Source: Micavibrio_C sp965231165 (GTDB taxonomy: Bacteria > Pseudomonadota > Alphaproteobacteria > Micavibrionales > Micavibrionaceae). From it: DNA of 64,000 bases. The DNA is taken from assembly GCA_965231165.1 (NCBI GenBank), contig OZ246421.1:1674001-1738000 (forward strand), given 5' to 3'. The position numbers and the translations under genes were made by a program. Shown here piece by piece: positions 15,689 through 23,553 of this stretch. How positions within the stretch are numbered: the stretch's first letter is position 1; the number at the start of each line of letters is the position of its first letter. Under the pieces are notes generated by a model. That model saw only the letters and a program-made list of their open reading frames with translations, was not told where the DNA came from and did no database searches.

Positions 15689-16570
15689 CTAGTGCGCGGA
15701 CGAGAAGAACGCTGTCACGCCGATCAGTATGATAGCCCCCGCCACCAGCATAGACGCCGCCAGAGGCTGGGCGCGGTCTTCGACGCGCATGGCTTTATGA
15801 AACAGCATCAGCCAGACCGGCAACAACATGGCCATCATGCTGGTGTATCCGGGGTTCGGCGCCATCGCAACGCTGGCGACGAAGCTTAGAGAACCCACGA
15901 GCGAAAATACACCTGTCAGCAGACCTGCGCGCAATGTGCGTTTTTCAAGAATCGCGGCGCTGGCCTTTTTCTTGATCAGCAAAACAAACCCCAGAGCCAG
16001 GGTCATCGTGAAAAAACAAACAAAGGAATAGGTCAGTACGGTGGGAATAATCATCACTTCGGGCATGACGATCTTGGTAGCGATGCCCGAAACCGCATAG
16101 GTCACGCCGACGGGCGCCACAATCAGGAACGTGGCCCATGACACATCGCTTTCACGGATACGCACCATGCCAAAGGTCGCCAGCGCAAACGCCAGCGCCA
16201 CGCCTGCCGACAAGATCAGGTTGTTGGTATGGAGTTCGAGCGCGGCGGGCATCACCAGCACCCAGATAATGGTCGCGGTCAGCGCCTCAAGCGGCATATA
16301 CATGCCGGACACGCGTCCGGTTTTCTGCGCGGCCAGACCGAGCTGGATCATGTATCCCACCGCCGTAATCATCGCCACGATCACCGCCGCAAAATAAAAA
16401 CGCGGATCGGAAGGCCAGTGCATAAAGGGCACAAACGGCAACAGCAATAAAAAGCCGAAAAAAGCCTGCAAGAATGTCAGATGCCAGCTATCGACCTTAT
16501 AGACCCGGTTAGTTTCAACGAAGAATGCCCGGCACAGACTGTGGAGCAAGGCGTAAAGGGCCCAGTTCAT
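15689..16570 (-). CDS. EamA/DMT-family transporter
   Basis: A 293-residue protein with about ten hydrophobic segments arranged as two five-helix halves, typical of the drug/metabolite transporter (EamA) superfamily. A feature is GRVSGMYMPLEALTATIIW at the end of the first half. The substrate cannot be deduced; relatives export amino acids or other small metabolites. AAGGA precedes ATG 16570. It is single and not clearly in an operon with the secreted protein gene upstream. Confidence 0.75.
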   Translation of the reverse strand: MNWALYALLHSLCRAFFVETNRVYKVDSWHLTFLQAFFGFLLLLPFVPFMHWPSDPRFYFAAVIVAMITAVGYMIQLGLAAQKTGRVSGMYMPLEALTATIIWVLVMPAALELHTNNLILSAGVALAFALATFGMVRIRESDVSWATFLIVAPVGVTYAVSGIATKIVMPEVMIIPTVLTYSFVCFFTMTLALGFVLLIKKKASAAILEKRTLRAGLLTGVFSLVGSLSFVASVAMAPNPGYTSMMAMLLPVWLMLFHKAMRVEDRAQPLAASMLVAGAIILIGVTAFFSSAH

Positions 16571-16660
16571 AAATGCGATCCTTCTCCATAAAAAAGAACT
16601 CCGGTCATTGTAGACCGAAGTTCACGGGAATATGAAGGGGATTTACGAAGAAGCCCCGTT

Positions 16661-17362
16661 TCAGCAGCCGCCACAATCGGCGTTACTGCCGATACTGACG
16701 CAAACCGGTGCGGCGCTGCGATTCTGCAGGTTCAGGTAATAGGTTTGTCCCGGCACCAGCGGGCAGCTTTTATAATACAGGGCCGCATTATCGGCGACGA
16801 TCTGCGCATCCATCAGGCCCAGGCTGTTTTCGTTGTAGGGATGGGGGGCGCAAGCACCGTCCTTGCAATCCTGCGGCAGGTTGGCCTGTGCGTGGCAGGG
16901 ACTCTGGAAATCGGTATGCAGGCCAAAGGGCTGTTTCCCCTGCGGGTCGTAACCGGCCATATTAGAAACGAACAGACGCGCCACGCCGCTGCCCGGCGCG
17001 ACATTCATGGAGAGCGGCTTGCCGTCATAGGTAAAGGGCAAAGCGATAGCGCTATGGGCGGGCAATGTCTTCTTGAGGCATTGCCCCGGCTGGAGCAGGG
17101 TTGTTTCTTCATCAAGGTTAGGCTGCACATTCGGCGCATTTTGCGACGTCATGGTCTGCCCGTAATAGATCGGCTCTCCCGAACCCAGAGGCGGTGCCGC
17201 AGCACCCTTTGCCGTATCGCCCGATGACGACGGCGCGGGCGTCGAAGATCCTGTGGGGCAGACATAGCCGCCGCCTGCACTGGAACATTCCGCATGTACT
17301 GCCGGTGAAACGCCTGCCACCAAAAATGTGAGGGCGAAAAAGAAGAAAGGCCACTGCCGCAT
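16661..17362 (-). CDS. Secreted cysteine-containing hypothetical protein
   Basis: A 233-residue protein starting at ATG 17362, with AAGGGG upstream; the open frame to 17467 adds a stretch without ribosome site. Residues 1-24 form a signal peptide (FFFFALTFLVAGVSPAVHA) with likely cleavage before ECSS. The mature part has a Ser/Pro/Gly linker (residues 30-60), a beta-rich core and a tail ending CVSIGSNADCGGC. Paired cysteines suggest disulfides in the periplasm or outside. The family is not recognised. Confidence 0.72.
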   Translation of the reverse strand: MRQWPFFFFALTFLVAGVSPAVHAECSSAGGGYVCPTGSSTPAPSSSGDTAKGAAAPPLGSGEPIYYGQTMTSQNAPNVQPNLDEETTLLQPGQCLKKTLPAHSAIALPFTYDGKPLSMNVAPGSGVARLFVSNMAGYDPQGKQPFGLHTDFQSPCHAQANLPQDCKDGACAPHPYNENSLGLMDAQIVADNAALYYKSCPLVPGQTYYLNLQNRSAAPVCVSIGSNADCGGC

Positions 17363-17472
17363 AACAACCCCTTTATTATGAGAAGCGTCATTTAAGCGCG
17401 CTTCGTTATTTACTGACGTATTATTCTTGCCAGAAACAACGCCCAGCGCCAAGCACCAGAAAGCCATTCATG

Positions 17473-17502
17473 AAAAAACCCCGGACATTTGCCGGGGTTT
17501 TT
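17473..17502 (-). terminator. Terminator after rplA
   Basis: AAAAACCCCGG, short loop, CCGGGGTTTTT; on the minus strand it follows the rplA stop and ends the rplK-rplA unit. Confidence 0.85.
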
Positions 17503-17526
17503 AACATATCGTCATAAACGAACCTA

Positions 17527-18234
17527 TCAGGCGACCTTACCGGCAGCTGAGGACAGGTCCAGTTTCAGACCGGGGCCCATTGTCGAAGACACGGAAGCCT
17601 TCTTCATATAGGTGCCTTTAACGCCTGACGGCTTTGCCTTGTTGATCGCATCGACGAAAGCGATGATGTTTTCAACCAGGGCCTTGTCAGCGAACGAAGC
17701 CTTGCCCACGCCTGCGTGAATGATACCGGCTTTTTCAGCACGGAATTCAATCGCACCCGCTTTAGCAATCGCGACGGCGCCTTTAACGTCCATGGTGACC
17801 GTACCCAGTTTCGGGTTCGGCATCAGGCCGCGAGGGCCGAGGACTTTACCGAGACGACCGAGCAGCGGCATCATGTCCGGGGTCGCGATGCAGCGGTCGA
17901 AGTTGATTTCGCCCTTCTGCACTTTTTCCGCCAGATCTTCTGCGCCCACGATGTCGGCACCGGCTTTCAGAGCTTCTTCTGCTTTCGCGTCTTTTGCGAA
18001 CACAGCCACGCGCAGTTTAGCGCCTGTGCCATGCGGCAACGAGATCATGCCGCGAACGGCCTGGTCAGCGTGACGCGGATCGATGCCGAGGTTCAGCGCG
18101 ATTTCGATGGTTTCATCGAATTTGCGTGATTTTGCGGCATCTTTCAGAGCTTTTACAGCTTCTTCCACTGTGTAGAGTTTTGTGCGATCGACTTTTTCGT
18201 TAATCGCTTTCAGTTTTTTACCAACAAAAGCCAT
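17527..18234 (-). CDS. rplA: 50S ribosomal protein L1
   Basis: A 235-residue L1 protein of the large subunit E-site stalk. Family signatures include GTGAKLRVAVFAKD, PDMMPLLGRLGKVLGPRGLM and GKASFADKALVENI. It starts three bases after the rplK stop codon, so the two are translationally close. A terminator follows instead of rplJ. Confidence 0.98.
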   Translation of the reverse strand: MAFVGKKLKAINEKVDRTKLYTVEEAVKALKDAAKSRKFDETIEIALNLGIDPRHADQAVRGMISLPHGTGAKLRVAVFAKDAKAEEALKAGADIVGAEDLAEKVQKGEINFDRCIATPDMMPLLGRLGKVLGPRGLMPNPKLGTVTMDVKGAVAIAKAGAIEFRAEKAGIIHAGVGKASFADKALVENIIAFVDAINKAKPSGVKGTYMKKASVSSTMGPGLKLDLSSAAGKVA

Positions 18235-18237
18235 CTC

Positions 18238-18669
18238 TTATGCCTCCCGTACTTCGAGGCCCATGGAACGTGCTGATCCGGCGAGGATCTTCACGGCGCC
18301 TTCGATGCTTGTTGCGTTCATGTCCTGCATCTTATCTTCGGCGATCTTGCGCAGCTGGGCTGTCGTGATCGAACCGACGATGTCACGTCCGGGCAGTTTG
18401 GAACCGCTCTTCAGTTTGATCGCTTCCTTGATCCAGTACGTGTTCGGCGGTTGCTTCATAATGAAGGTGAAGGAACGGTCTTCGTGAACCGAGATCACCA
18501 CCGGAATCGGCATGCCTTTGGTCATTTTTTCTGTCTTGGCGTTGAACGCCTTGCAGAATTCCATGATGTTCACGCCGTGCTGGCCCAGTGCGGGACCAAT
18601 CGGCGGTGACGGGTTCGCAGAACCCGCCGGGATAATCAGATTGATATATCCGGTTACTTTCTTTGCCAT
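18238..18669 (-). CDS. rplK: 50S ribosomal protein L11
   Basis: A 143-residue L11, part of the GTPase-associated centre. It has the N-terminal PAGSANPSPPIGPALGQHGV and the C-terminal RNA-binding domain (GRDIVGSITTAQLRKIAEDK). TAGGAGG lies upstream of ATG 18669. It begins the rplK-rplA pair; nusG, normally directly upstream, is separated by two small genes. Confidence 0.98.
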   Translation of the reverse strand: MAKKVTGYINLIIPAGSANPSPPIGPALGQHGVNIMEFCKAFNAKTEKMTKGMPIPVVISVHEDRSFTFIMKQPPNTYWIKEAIKLKSGSKLPGRDIVGSITTAQLRKIAEDKMQDMNATSIEGAVKILAGSARSMGLEVREA

Positions 18670-18753
18670 GTAAACCTCCTAAACAAAGAACGAGGCTCGT
18701 GGTGCGGCGGCCGGATGGTCTTTCGAAGCCCGGCACGGCCTCCCACGAAAACG

Positions 18754-18779
18754 TCCCCAAAGACCTCTTCGGGGACGCG
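18754..18779 (-). promoter_or_regulatory. Hairpin in the rplK leader or end of upstream gene
   Basis: CGTCCCC...GGGGACG forms a stable stem about 100 bases before rplK, followed on the minus strand by TTTTCG. It may be a weak terminator for the gene at 18817 or a leader structure of rplK. Confidence 0.35.
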
Positions 18780-18816
18780 GCAAACTAGCGATTCAGGGTA
18801 GGGAAAGCAAGGAAAA

Positions 18817-19215
18817 TCAGGACAGATGCAGATGGCGTTTCCCGCCGGTCTTAGAACTGACTTTCAGCTCCGGCGCTGTTTTTGGCTCTATTTTCTCCTG
18901 GGCGAGATATTCGCGGGCGCGGGTGAGCGCACCCTCACCGTCCGCGAGCAAGCGCAGGACCTTCGCGTCTTCGGGACTATGGCGTTGTTCCACATAGGAT
19001 TTCAGGGTTGCCATTTCTGCAGGTGCCAGCTCAAGATAGCCGATGCCGTGCGCATGGTCACAGAAACGTACTGCCATTTCTTTGGAACCACGGTTGTAAT
19101 TGACGCCTACCCCCGTACCAGAGCCAAGCGTTTGAATTTTATTAGCAATTTCTTCCAGATGGGCCGCCGTTGCCGATGTGAACTGATATGCGCCGCTCAT
19201 TGGTTTTTCGCCCAT
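18817..19215 (-). CDS. Hypothetical protein between nusG and rplK
   Basis: A 132-residue soluble protein with AAGGGG before ATG 19215. The N-terminal half contains FTSATAAHLEEIANKIQTLG and VNYNRGSKEMAVRFCDHAHG, the C-terminal half is helical and ends in a basic tail (GGKRHLHLS). No known domain is recognised. It shares strand and position with the ribosomal cluster, downstream of the nusG terminator, so it may be driven by its own promoter and lead into rplK. Confidence 0.72.
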   Translation of the reverse strand: MGEKPMSGAYQFTSATAAHLEEIANKIQTLGSGTGVGVNYNRGSKEMAVRFCDHAHGIGYLELAPAEMATLKSYVEQRHSPEDAKVLRLLADGEGALTRAREYLAQEKIEPKTAPELKVSSKTGGKRHLHLS

Positions 19216-19308
19216 GATAAAATCCCCTTGTTCCTTATGAATTGATCCTGCCCAAGTTTATAACCCGGTCTTATTATTATGTCAAATTTTCTCGTAAAAA
19301 AAGCGCGC

Positions 19309-19713
19309 TCAGCCTAACAGGCGTTTGTACCAAGGCAGCGGCTTTGCGGCCGGGGGTGGGTTGCGTTCTTGTTCGTAGGCTTCCAGTTCTGCGCGGGTGG
19401 GGTATGAGAGAATGCCCTTGATCTGTTCCGCGCCGCTATAGGATGCCTGATACTCGAAATCACCGGTCAGGTCGTAAACGCCGACCAGTTCCACATCGAT
19501 TCCCATGTGGGCATACCGGTTCAGGCGTCTGAGAGTGGGAACGATACCCGCCTGATGCGCCACGGAACAGGTGAAGGTACGCGCCTCGCTCTGCAATACG
19601 TTATGAGCGATCTCACGCAGCACGAGCAGGTTCTTTTGTCCATTGGCGGCCGCTTCCTGAAACGCCTCACGCAGTTCTTCGTGCTTCAGTCCTTCTTCAT
19701 AGAATGCGCTCAT
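19309..19713 (-). CDS. Hypothetical protein downstream of nusG
   Basis: A 134-residue soluble protein with AAGGA before ATG 19713. It is helical at the N-terminus (HEELREAFQEAAANGQKNLL), then a mixed region with VELVGVYDLTGDFEY and a proline-rich end (NPPPAAKPLPWYKRLLG). I do not recognise it. It starts about 20 bases after a terminator that follows nusG and is on the same strand. Confidence 0.72.
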   Translation of the reverse strand: MSAFYEEGLKHEELREAFQEAAANGQKNLLVLREIAHNVLQSEARTFTCSVAHQAGIVPTLRRLNRYAHMGIDVELVGVYDLTGDFEYQASYSGAEQIKGILSYPTRAELEAYEQERNPPPAAKPLPWYKRLLG

Positions 19714-19732
19714 GATTTATCCTTCCCGGTCC

Positions 19733-19770
19733 TTAAAAAGCTTCAGGGCACTGTAGCCAGCGCCCTGAAG
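19733..19770 (-). terminator. Terminator after nusG
   Basis: CTTCAGGGC and GCCCTGAAG form a 9-bp stem with a 12-base loop, followed on the minus strand by CTTTTTAAGG. It lies between nusG and the 19309 gene. Confidence 0.75.
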
Positions 19771-19794
19771 GAATGTCAAATCTGTATCCGGTTT

Positions 19795-20331
19795 CTAGAC
19801 TTTTTCAACCTGGCTGAATTCCAGATCGACGGGCGTAGCGCGGCCGAAGATAGAGACTGAAACTTTCAGGCGGCCTTTTTCTTCGTCGACTTCCTCGACG
19901 CTGCCGTTGAAGGAGGCGAACGGGCCTTCGATAACCTTGACTTCTTCGCCGATGGAGAAGGTCACGCTGGAGCGCGGACGATCGACGCCTTCCTGAATTT
20001 GTTTGATCAGGCGCTCAGCGTCTTTGTTGCTGATAGGCGACGGTTTGTTACCGGCACCGAGGAAGCCCGTGACCTTGGGCGTGTCCTTGATCATGTGCCA
20101 GACTTCGTCGGTCAGCTGCAGCTTCGCCAGCACGTAGCCGGGGAAAAACTTGCTGTCTTTTTCCTGTTTCTTATTGTTCTTTACTTCGACGACTTTTTCA
20201 GTCGGCACCATGACTTCCTCGACTTTATCTTCGAGACCCTGCTTGCGGGCTTTTTCATGGATGGCTTCGGCGACTTTTTCTTCGAAGCCGGAATAAACGT
20301 GCAGGACATACCAGCGTTTTGCAGTTGACAT
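19795..20331 (-). CDS. nusG: Transcription termination/antitermination protein NusG
   Basis: A 178-residue NusG that binds RNA polymerase and couples it to Rho or ribosomes. The NGN domain (about 5-115) contains KRWYVLHVYSGFEEKV and FFPGYVLAKL, and the KOW domain (about 125-178) contains EGPFASFNGSVEEVDEEKG. ATG 20331 is preferred to the in-frame ATG 18 bases earlier because the GAGAG within that stretch can serve as its ribosome site and the family starts here. It follows secE closely. Confidence 0.97.
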   Translation of the reverse strand: MSTAKRWYVLHVYSGFEEKVAEAIHEKARKQGLEDKVEEVMVPTEKVVEVKNNKKQEKDSKFFPGYVLAKLQLTDEVWHMIKDTPKVTGFLGAGNKPSPISNKDAERLIKQIQEGVDRPRSSVTFSIGEEVKVIEGPFASFNGSVEEVDEEKGRLKVSVSIFGRATPVDLEFSQVEKV

Positions 20332-20357
20332 CTTGTTGCTCTCTTTCAAAACCTAAA

Positions 20358-20552
20358 TTAGTTCAAACCTAAAATCATATTCACGCCGAAAGCCAGAATC
20401 TGGTCAGCGGCGAACAGGAACAAAGCCGCCAGAACGACCATGATGAATACAGCGATGGTGCTGCTGGTCAGTTCCTGACGGGAAGGCCATGTCACTTTTT
20501 GCATTTCTGCTTTGACCTGACGCACATATTCAACGGGCGATAATTTAGCCAT
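20358..20552 (-). CDS. secE: Preprotein translocase subunit SecE
   Basis: A 64-residue one-helix SecE, the short alphaproteobacterial form. The amphipathic segment EMQKVTWPSRQELTSS precedes a single membrane helix (AVFIMVVLAALFLFAADQIL). It is part of the SecYEG channel in the inner membrane. secE-nusG form the start of the minus-strand cluster; a tRNA-Trp gene, often found just upstream, is not here but lies at 28906. Confidence 0.96.
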   Translation of the reverse strand: MAKLSPVEYVRQVKAEMQKVTWPSRQELTSSTIAVFIMVVLAALFLFAADQILAFGVNMILGLN

Positions 20553-20703
20553 CGGTTCCTCTACAGTTTAAAGTCGTGTCATTCCCGCCAAAGGTTCGTG
20601 TCTTGCGGCGCGGTCGCCGTTTGCATTGAACCAAATTGTCAGGAGATGGATGTTTTTAACCCAAGTACAGGCGGCTTGCCAGCAAAAAATGCGGCCCGGC
20701 CCT

Positions 20704-21057
20704 CTATTGCAGGTGGCACAGGATCAGGTTTTCGCCGGGGCGGCTGAACAGCCCCTTTTCCCCGTTCAGCCAGAACGAGGTGCCATCGTCGGCGCGGAAA
20801 CGTTCGCCAAAGTCGGAAGACGTGGCCTGCAGCGTGGCGCGGTACAGCAACTGACCACCGTAATGATAAGTCACATCGACCTGATGACGGTTGTAACCGG
20901 GCTGCAGCGTCAGCACACTGCCTTCGACGCAGCCATAACGGGTGGCCGTGCCGCCAATGACCGTATCGACGGTCTGGCAGGCGGTCAGGCCCAGCGCCAG
21001 AAAACAGCAAAAAGCGCCGGAAATGATATGCCTATGTATGATTTTTCTCATACTCAT
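20704..21057 (-). CDS. MliC-like lysozyme-inhibitor lipoprotein
   Basis: A 117-residue lipoprotein: a hydrophobic N-terminus and lipobox LTAC (acylated C27). The mature part fits the MliC/PliC lysozyme-inhibitor fold: TRYGCVEGS, a beta-rich middle, SSDFGERFRADDGTSFW followed by NGEKGLFS and a late cysteine. MliC proteins inhibit C-type lysozyme in the periplasm. The call is by pattern and not certain. It is divergent from the cNMP-binding gene. Confidence 0.7.
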   Translation of the reverse strand: MSMRKIIHRHIISGAFCCFLALGLTACQTVDTVIGGTATRYGCVEGSVLTLQPGYNRHQVDVTYHYGGQLLYRATLQATSSDFGERFRADDGTSFWLNGEKGLFSRPGENLILCHLQ

Positions 21058-21117
21058 GGGTTTAAACCTGTTTCGCAGCTTCGTCTATAACTGTTAAATA
21101 TCTATTTAAAATCAAAT

Positions 21118-21135
21118 GGTTATAAAATTATAACC
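21118..21135. promoter_or_regulatory. AT-rich inverted repeat in divergent intergenic region
   Basis: GGTTATA and TATAACC around a 4-base centre, between the divergent MliC-like and cNMP-binding genes. A -10-like TATACT lies downstream at 21175-21180. It could be an operator. Confidence 0.3.
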
Positions 21136-21231
21136 AACTGCGCTTCTTATTTTATTCTTATTATGTAAATGTGCTATACTGAAAGATAACAGATACAAAA
21201 TGCAAAAAAATCATACAGAACGAGATCGGCC

Positions 21232-21798
21232 ATGCAAAGCGACATTTCAGACCTGGACCCCCGCAGCGGCTTGCCCGCGCACATGCCCCGGATACTGACC
21301 CGGGAGATCTACTATAAAGACCAGACGATTATCGAGCAGGATGTTTCCGGCAACCGCGCCTTTTATATAGAGCGCGGGCTGGTGGAGGTTCTGGTCAAGG
21401 AAGGCCCATACATGGTGCGGGTAGCCGTGCTGGGTGCGGGTGAGATTTTCGGTGAAATGGCGCTGATCGAACATAAAGACAGGTCGGCCGCCGTGCGGGC
21501 ACTACAGGACACCACCGTCACCGTCATCACCAACCGTGAACTGGATGAGAAGCTGAATAATGTCGGCGACAAGGCGATTCGCGCGTTGATCCGTGTTTTA
21601 CTGGCGCGTCTGCGTGGCGCCAATCGCGGCCAGATGCAGCATTACAAAAACTTCGCCGAGTTTCAGGAGCGTATCGCCGGGATGGTTGAAAAGGCATCGA
21701 ACGGGGTTGAGGCATCAAAACGCCAGCAATTCCGCAGCGAAGTCACGCCGCTGCTGGACCAGCTCGATAAATTGCTGGACCAGTACAAGGCGCGCTAG
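21232..21798 (+). CDS. Stand-alone cyclic-nucleotide-binding protein
   Basis: A 188-residue protein with one CRP/FNR-type cyclic-nucleotide-binding domain at about 25-130: FYIERGLVEVLVKEG, then the phosphate-binding cassette GEIFGEMALIEHKDR followed by AAVRA, keeping the glycine, glutamate and arginine. No HTH domain follows; the C-terminal 60 residues are helical and may be a coiled coil. It probably senses cAMP/cGMP and acts through protein contacts. A second protein of the same build lies at 23004. A terminator follows at 21843. Confidence 0.88.
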   Translation: MQSDISDLDPRSGLPAHMPRILTREIYYKDQTIIEQDVSGNRAFYIERGLVEVLVKEGPYMVRVAVLGAGEIFGEMALIEHKDRSAAVRALQDTTVTVITNRELDEKLNNVGDKAIRALIRVLLARLRGANRGQMQHYKNFAEFQERIAGMVEKASNGVEASKRQQFRSEVTPLLDQLDKLLDQYKAR

Positions 21799-21842
21799 AA
21801 CACGGCGGCTTTCCAGAGTCATTTTCCAAAATTTGTTAATAA

Positions 21843-21867
21843 AAAGAGGGCTTTACGCCCTCTTTGA
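21843..21867 (+). terminator. Terminator after the first cNMP-binding gene
   Basis: AAAGAGGGC, loop TTTAC, GCCCTCTTT, followed by TTTG on the plus strand. Confidence 0.75.
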
Positions 21868-21968
21868 TTCATGCGCTAATTGCGTAACGAAACGACCCGT
21901 TATAAAACAGGCGTTATCAAAAAAATGCGGGCCGGCCTAAAAGAGCGCGCATGAACAGGGAGTACATT

Positions 21969-22979
21969 ATGACATCCGGATTCAAGAAGCTGGCAGCCCG
22001 GCTTCTGGCGGCGACGTGTCTTGCCTTGCCGCTGTCAGGCGTAGCCCAAAATACAGTGCCCCCTCCTGCGCCTGCGACAGATGCGCCCGTGACGACGTTG
22101 CAGATACCCGCCCCGATACCGCCGCGTGTGACGGCACTCTATGCGCATGCCGCGCAGATGTGCGGGCCGATTACCGGCGGCGCACAAAACCCCGTCATCG
22201 AGCAAAGAATTCAGGACTTCAACAACGTCATCAGGCAATCACCCACGGGCCGTGACCTAGTCAACACCGCCGCGCAATATGACCGCGATCCGGCCTGGAT
22301 ATGTTTTGCCAACGTCAACGGATTGCGCGCTAATTATTACATCAACAAAGGCGTTCTGACGGTCGGTTTGAATAAAACCAATGCGGAAATCGTCACCGAT
22401 GCCGCGCATGAATTGCGGCATCTGTATCAGGAAAAAGCCGGTCTGCACAAAATAGAAACGCGTACAGATCAAGACCGCATTCATAAAGAACTGGCCAGCG
22501 AAGCCGATGCCGAAGCCACCGCGATACTGGTGCTGTGGGAATTGAAACAGGCCGGATATGCAGCGCCGTGGAACGCGCATAACGACCCCGCACACTACGC
22601 GCCGCGATCTATCTGCTACGCCCGCATATCAGACGCCTTCCGCAAAGCCGTTGAAGGCGGTGCCACGCCCGCCGTCGCTACGCAGGCCGCTTTTCGCAGC
22701 TGGTATGATGATGAACGATTAGTGTCCTTTTACAGCGCGCTCGCGCTCAAACATATCAGCATCGATCCATTGGGCGTGAGTGCTTCGTTCTCCGGCAACG
22801 CGGCCGCATCGTATGGCAGTTGCGCAACGCCCTTGCGTAAAAATTCAGAGAAGGGTTACCAGATACCTTCTCATTATATCTCACAGAAGATCAACGATGT
22901 CATAGGCCATCTGCCCTCCTACGATATCAATTACATCCAGCAGGGTGGCGGATTAAAAGCGATCTTGCAGGGGCCATGA
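21969..22979 (+). CDS. Secreted HExxH-motif putative metallopeptidase
   Basis: A 336-residue protein. ATG 21969 is chosen because AGGGAG lies 6 bases upstream; the frame also starts at 21951. Residues 1-27 form a signal peptide (LLAATCLALPLSGVAQ), then a Pro/Thr linker to about 50. A zinc motif HELRH (H147, E148, H151) is followed by ELASEADAEA (E178 and E182, candidate third ligand). It probably acts in the periplasm or outside. It lies between two cNMP-binding paralogues on the same strand. Family not identified beyond the motif. Confidence 0.72.
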   Translation: MTSGFKKLAARLLAATCLALPLSGVAQNTVPPPAPATDAPVTTLQIPAPIPPRVTALYAHAAQMCGPITGGAQNPVIEQRIQDFNNVIRQSPTGRDLVNTAAQYDRDPAWICFANVNGLRANYYINKGVLTVGLNKTNAEIVTDAAHELRHLYQEKAGLHKIETRTDQDRIHKELASEADAEATAILVLWELKQAGYAAPWNAHNDPAHYAPRSICYARISDAFRKAVEGGATPAVATQAAFRSWYDDERLVSFYSALALKHISIDPLGVSASFSGNAAASYGSCATPLRKNSEKGYQIPSHYISQKINDVIGHLPSYDINYIQQGGGLKAILQGP

Positions 22980-23003
22980 AATAGCGGATAGAATCTATCT
23001 GCT

Positions 23004-23549
23004 ATGAAAGACACTGATTCTCAAACTGACAAATCCGATTTCATGTCCGTCAACCAGATGGTCGCCAATGCCGGGCGCACGATCTTCGAACAGGGCATGC
23101 CGTCATTCCAGGCTTTTTATATCGAAGAAGGCCGCGTCGAAGTGACCGTGCGCGAGGGACCGCATGTAATCAAGCTGGCCGAACTTGGCCCCGGTGAAGT
23201 TTTTGGTGAGATGGGCGTACTGGAGCATCAGATCCGCATGGCGACCGTCACCGCGATCGAAAACACGACCGTCAGCGTCTTCAAGCGTGAAGACCTGGAA
23301 GAGCGGATCAATAATATCGACGATAAATTCGTACAGGCATTGATTACTGCCTTAATCAAGCGCCTGCGCGCCGCCAACCAAAGCCAGATCCAGCATTACA
23401 GCAACATGGCCGATTTGCAGAATAAATTACTGGGGTTGGCCAAGGGACTAGAATCAGGCATCGACGCCAAACGCCGCGAAGAATTCTCGATGGATATCCT
23501 GCCACTGCTGGATGCGATGGCGCAGGTGGTCGAGAAGTATAAGCCGTAG
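23004..23549 (+). CDS. Second stand-alone cyclic-nucleotide-binding protein
   Basis: A 181-residue paralogue of the 21232 protein, with a cNMP-binding domain (about 25-125: FYIEEGRVEVTVREG, GEVFGEMGVLEHQIR, ATVTA) and a helical tail, without HTH. The two proteins align along their whole length, including RLRAANQSQIQHYSN against RLRGANRGQMQHYKN. It starts 24 bases after the peptidase gene with no strong ribosome site, suggesting an operon. Its stop is 4 bases from the end of gcvPB on the other strand. Confidence 0.85.
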   Translation: MKDTDSQTDKSDFMSVNQMVANAGRTIFEQGMPSFQAFYIEEGRVEVTVREGPHVIKLAELGPGEVFGEMGVLEHQIRMATVTAIENTTVSVFKREDLEERINNIDDKFVQALITALIKRLRAANQSQIQHYSNMADLQNKLLGLAKGLESGIDAKRREEFSMDILPLLDAMAQVVEKYKP

Positions 23550-23553
23550 CGCT

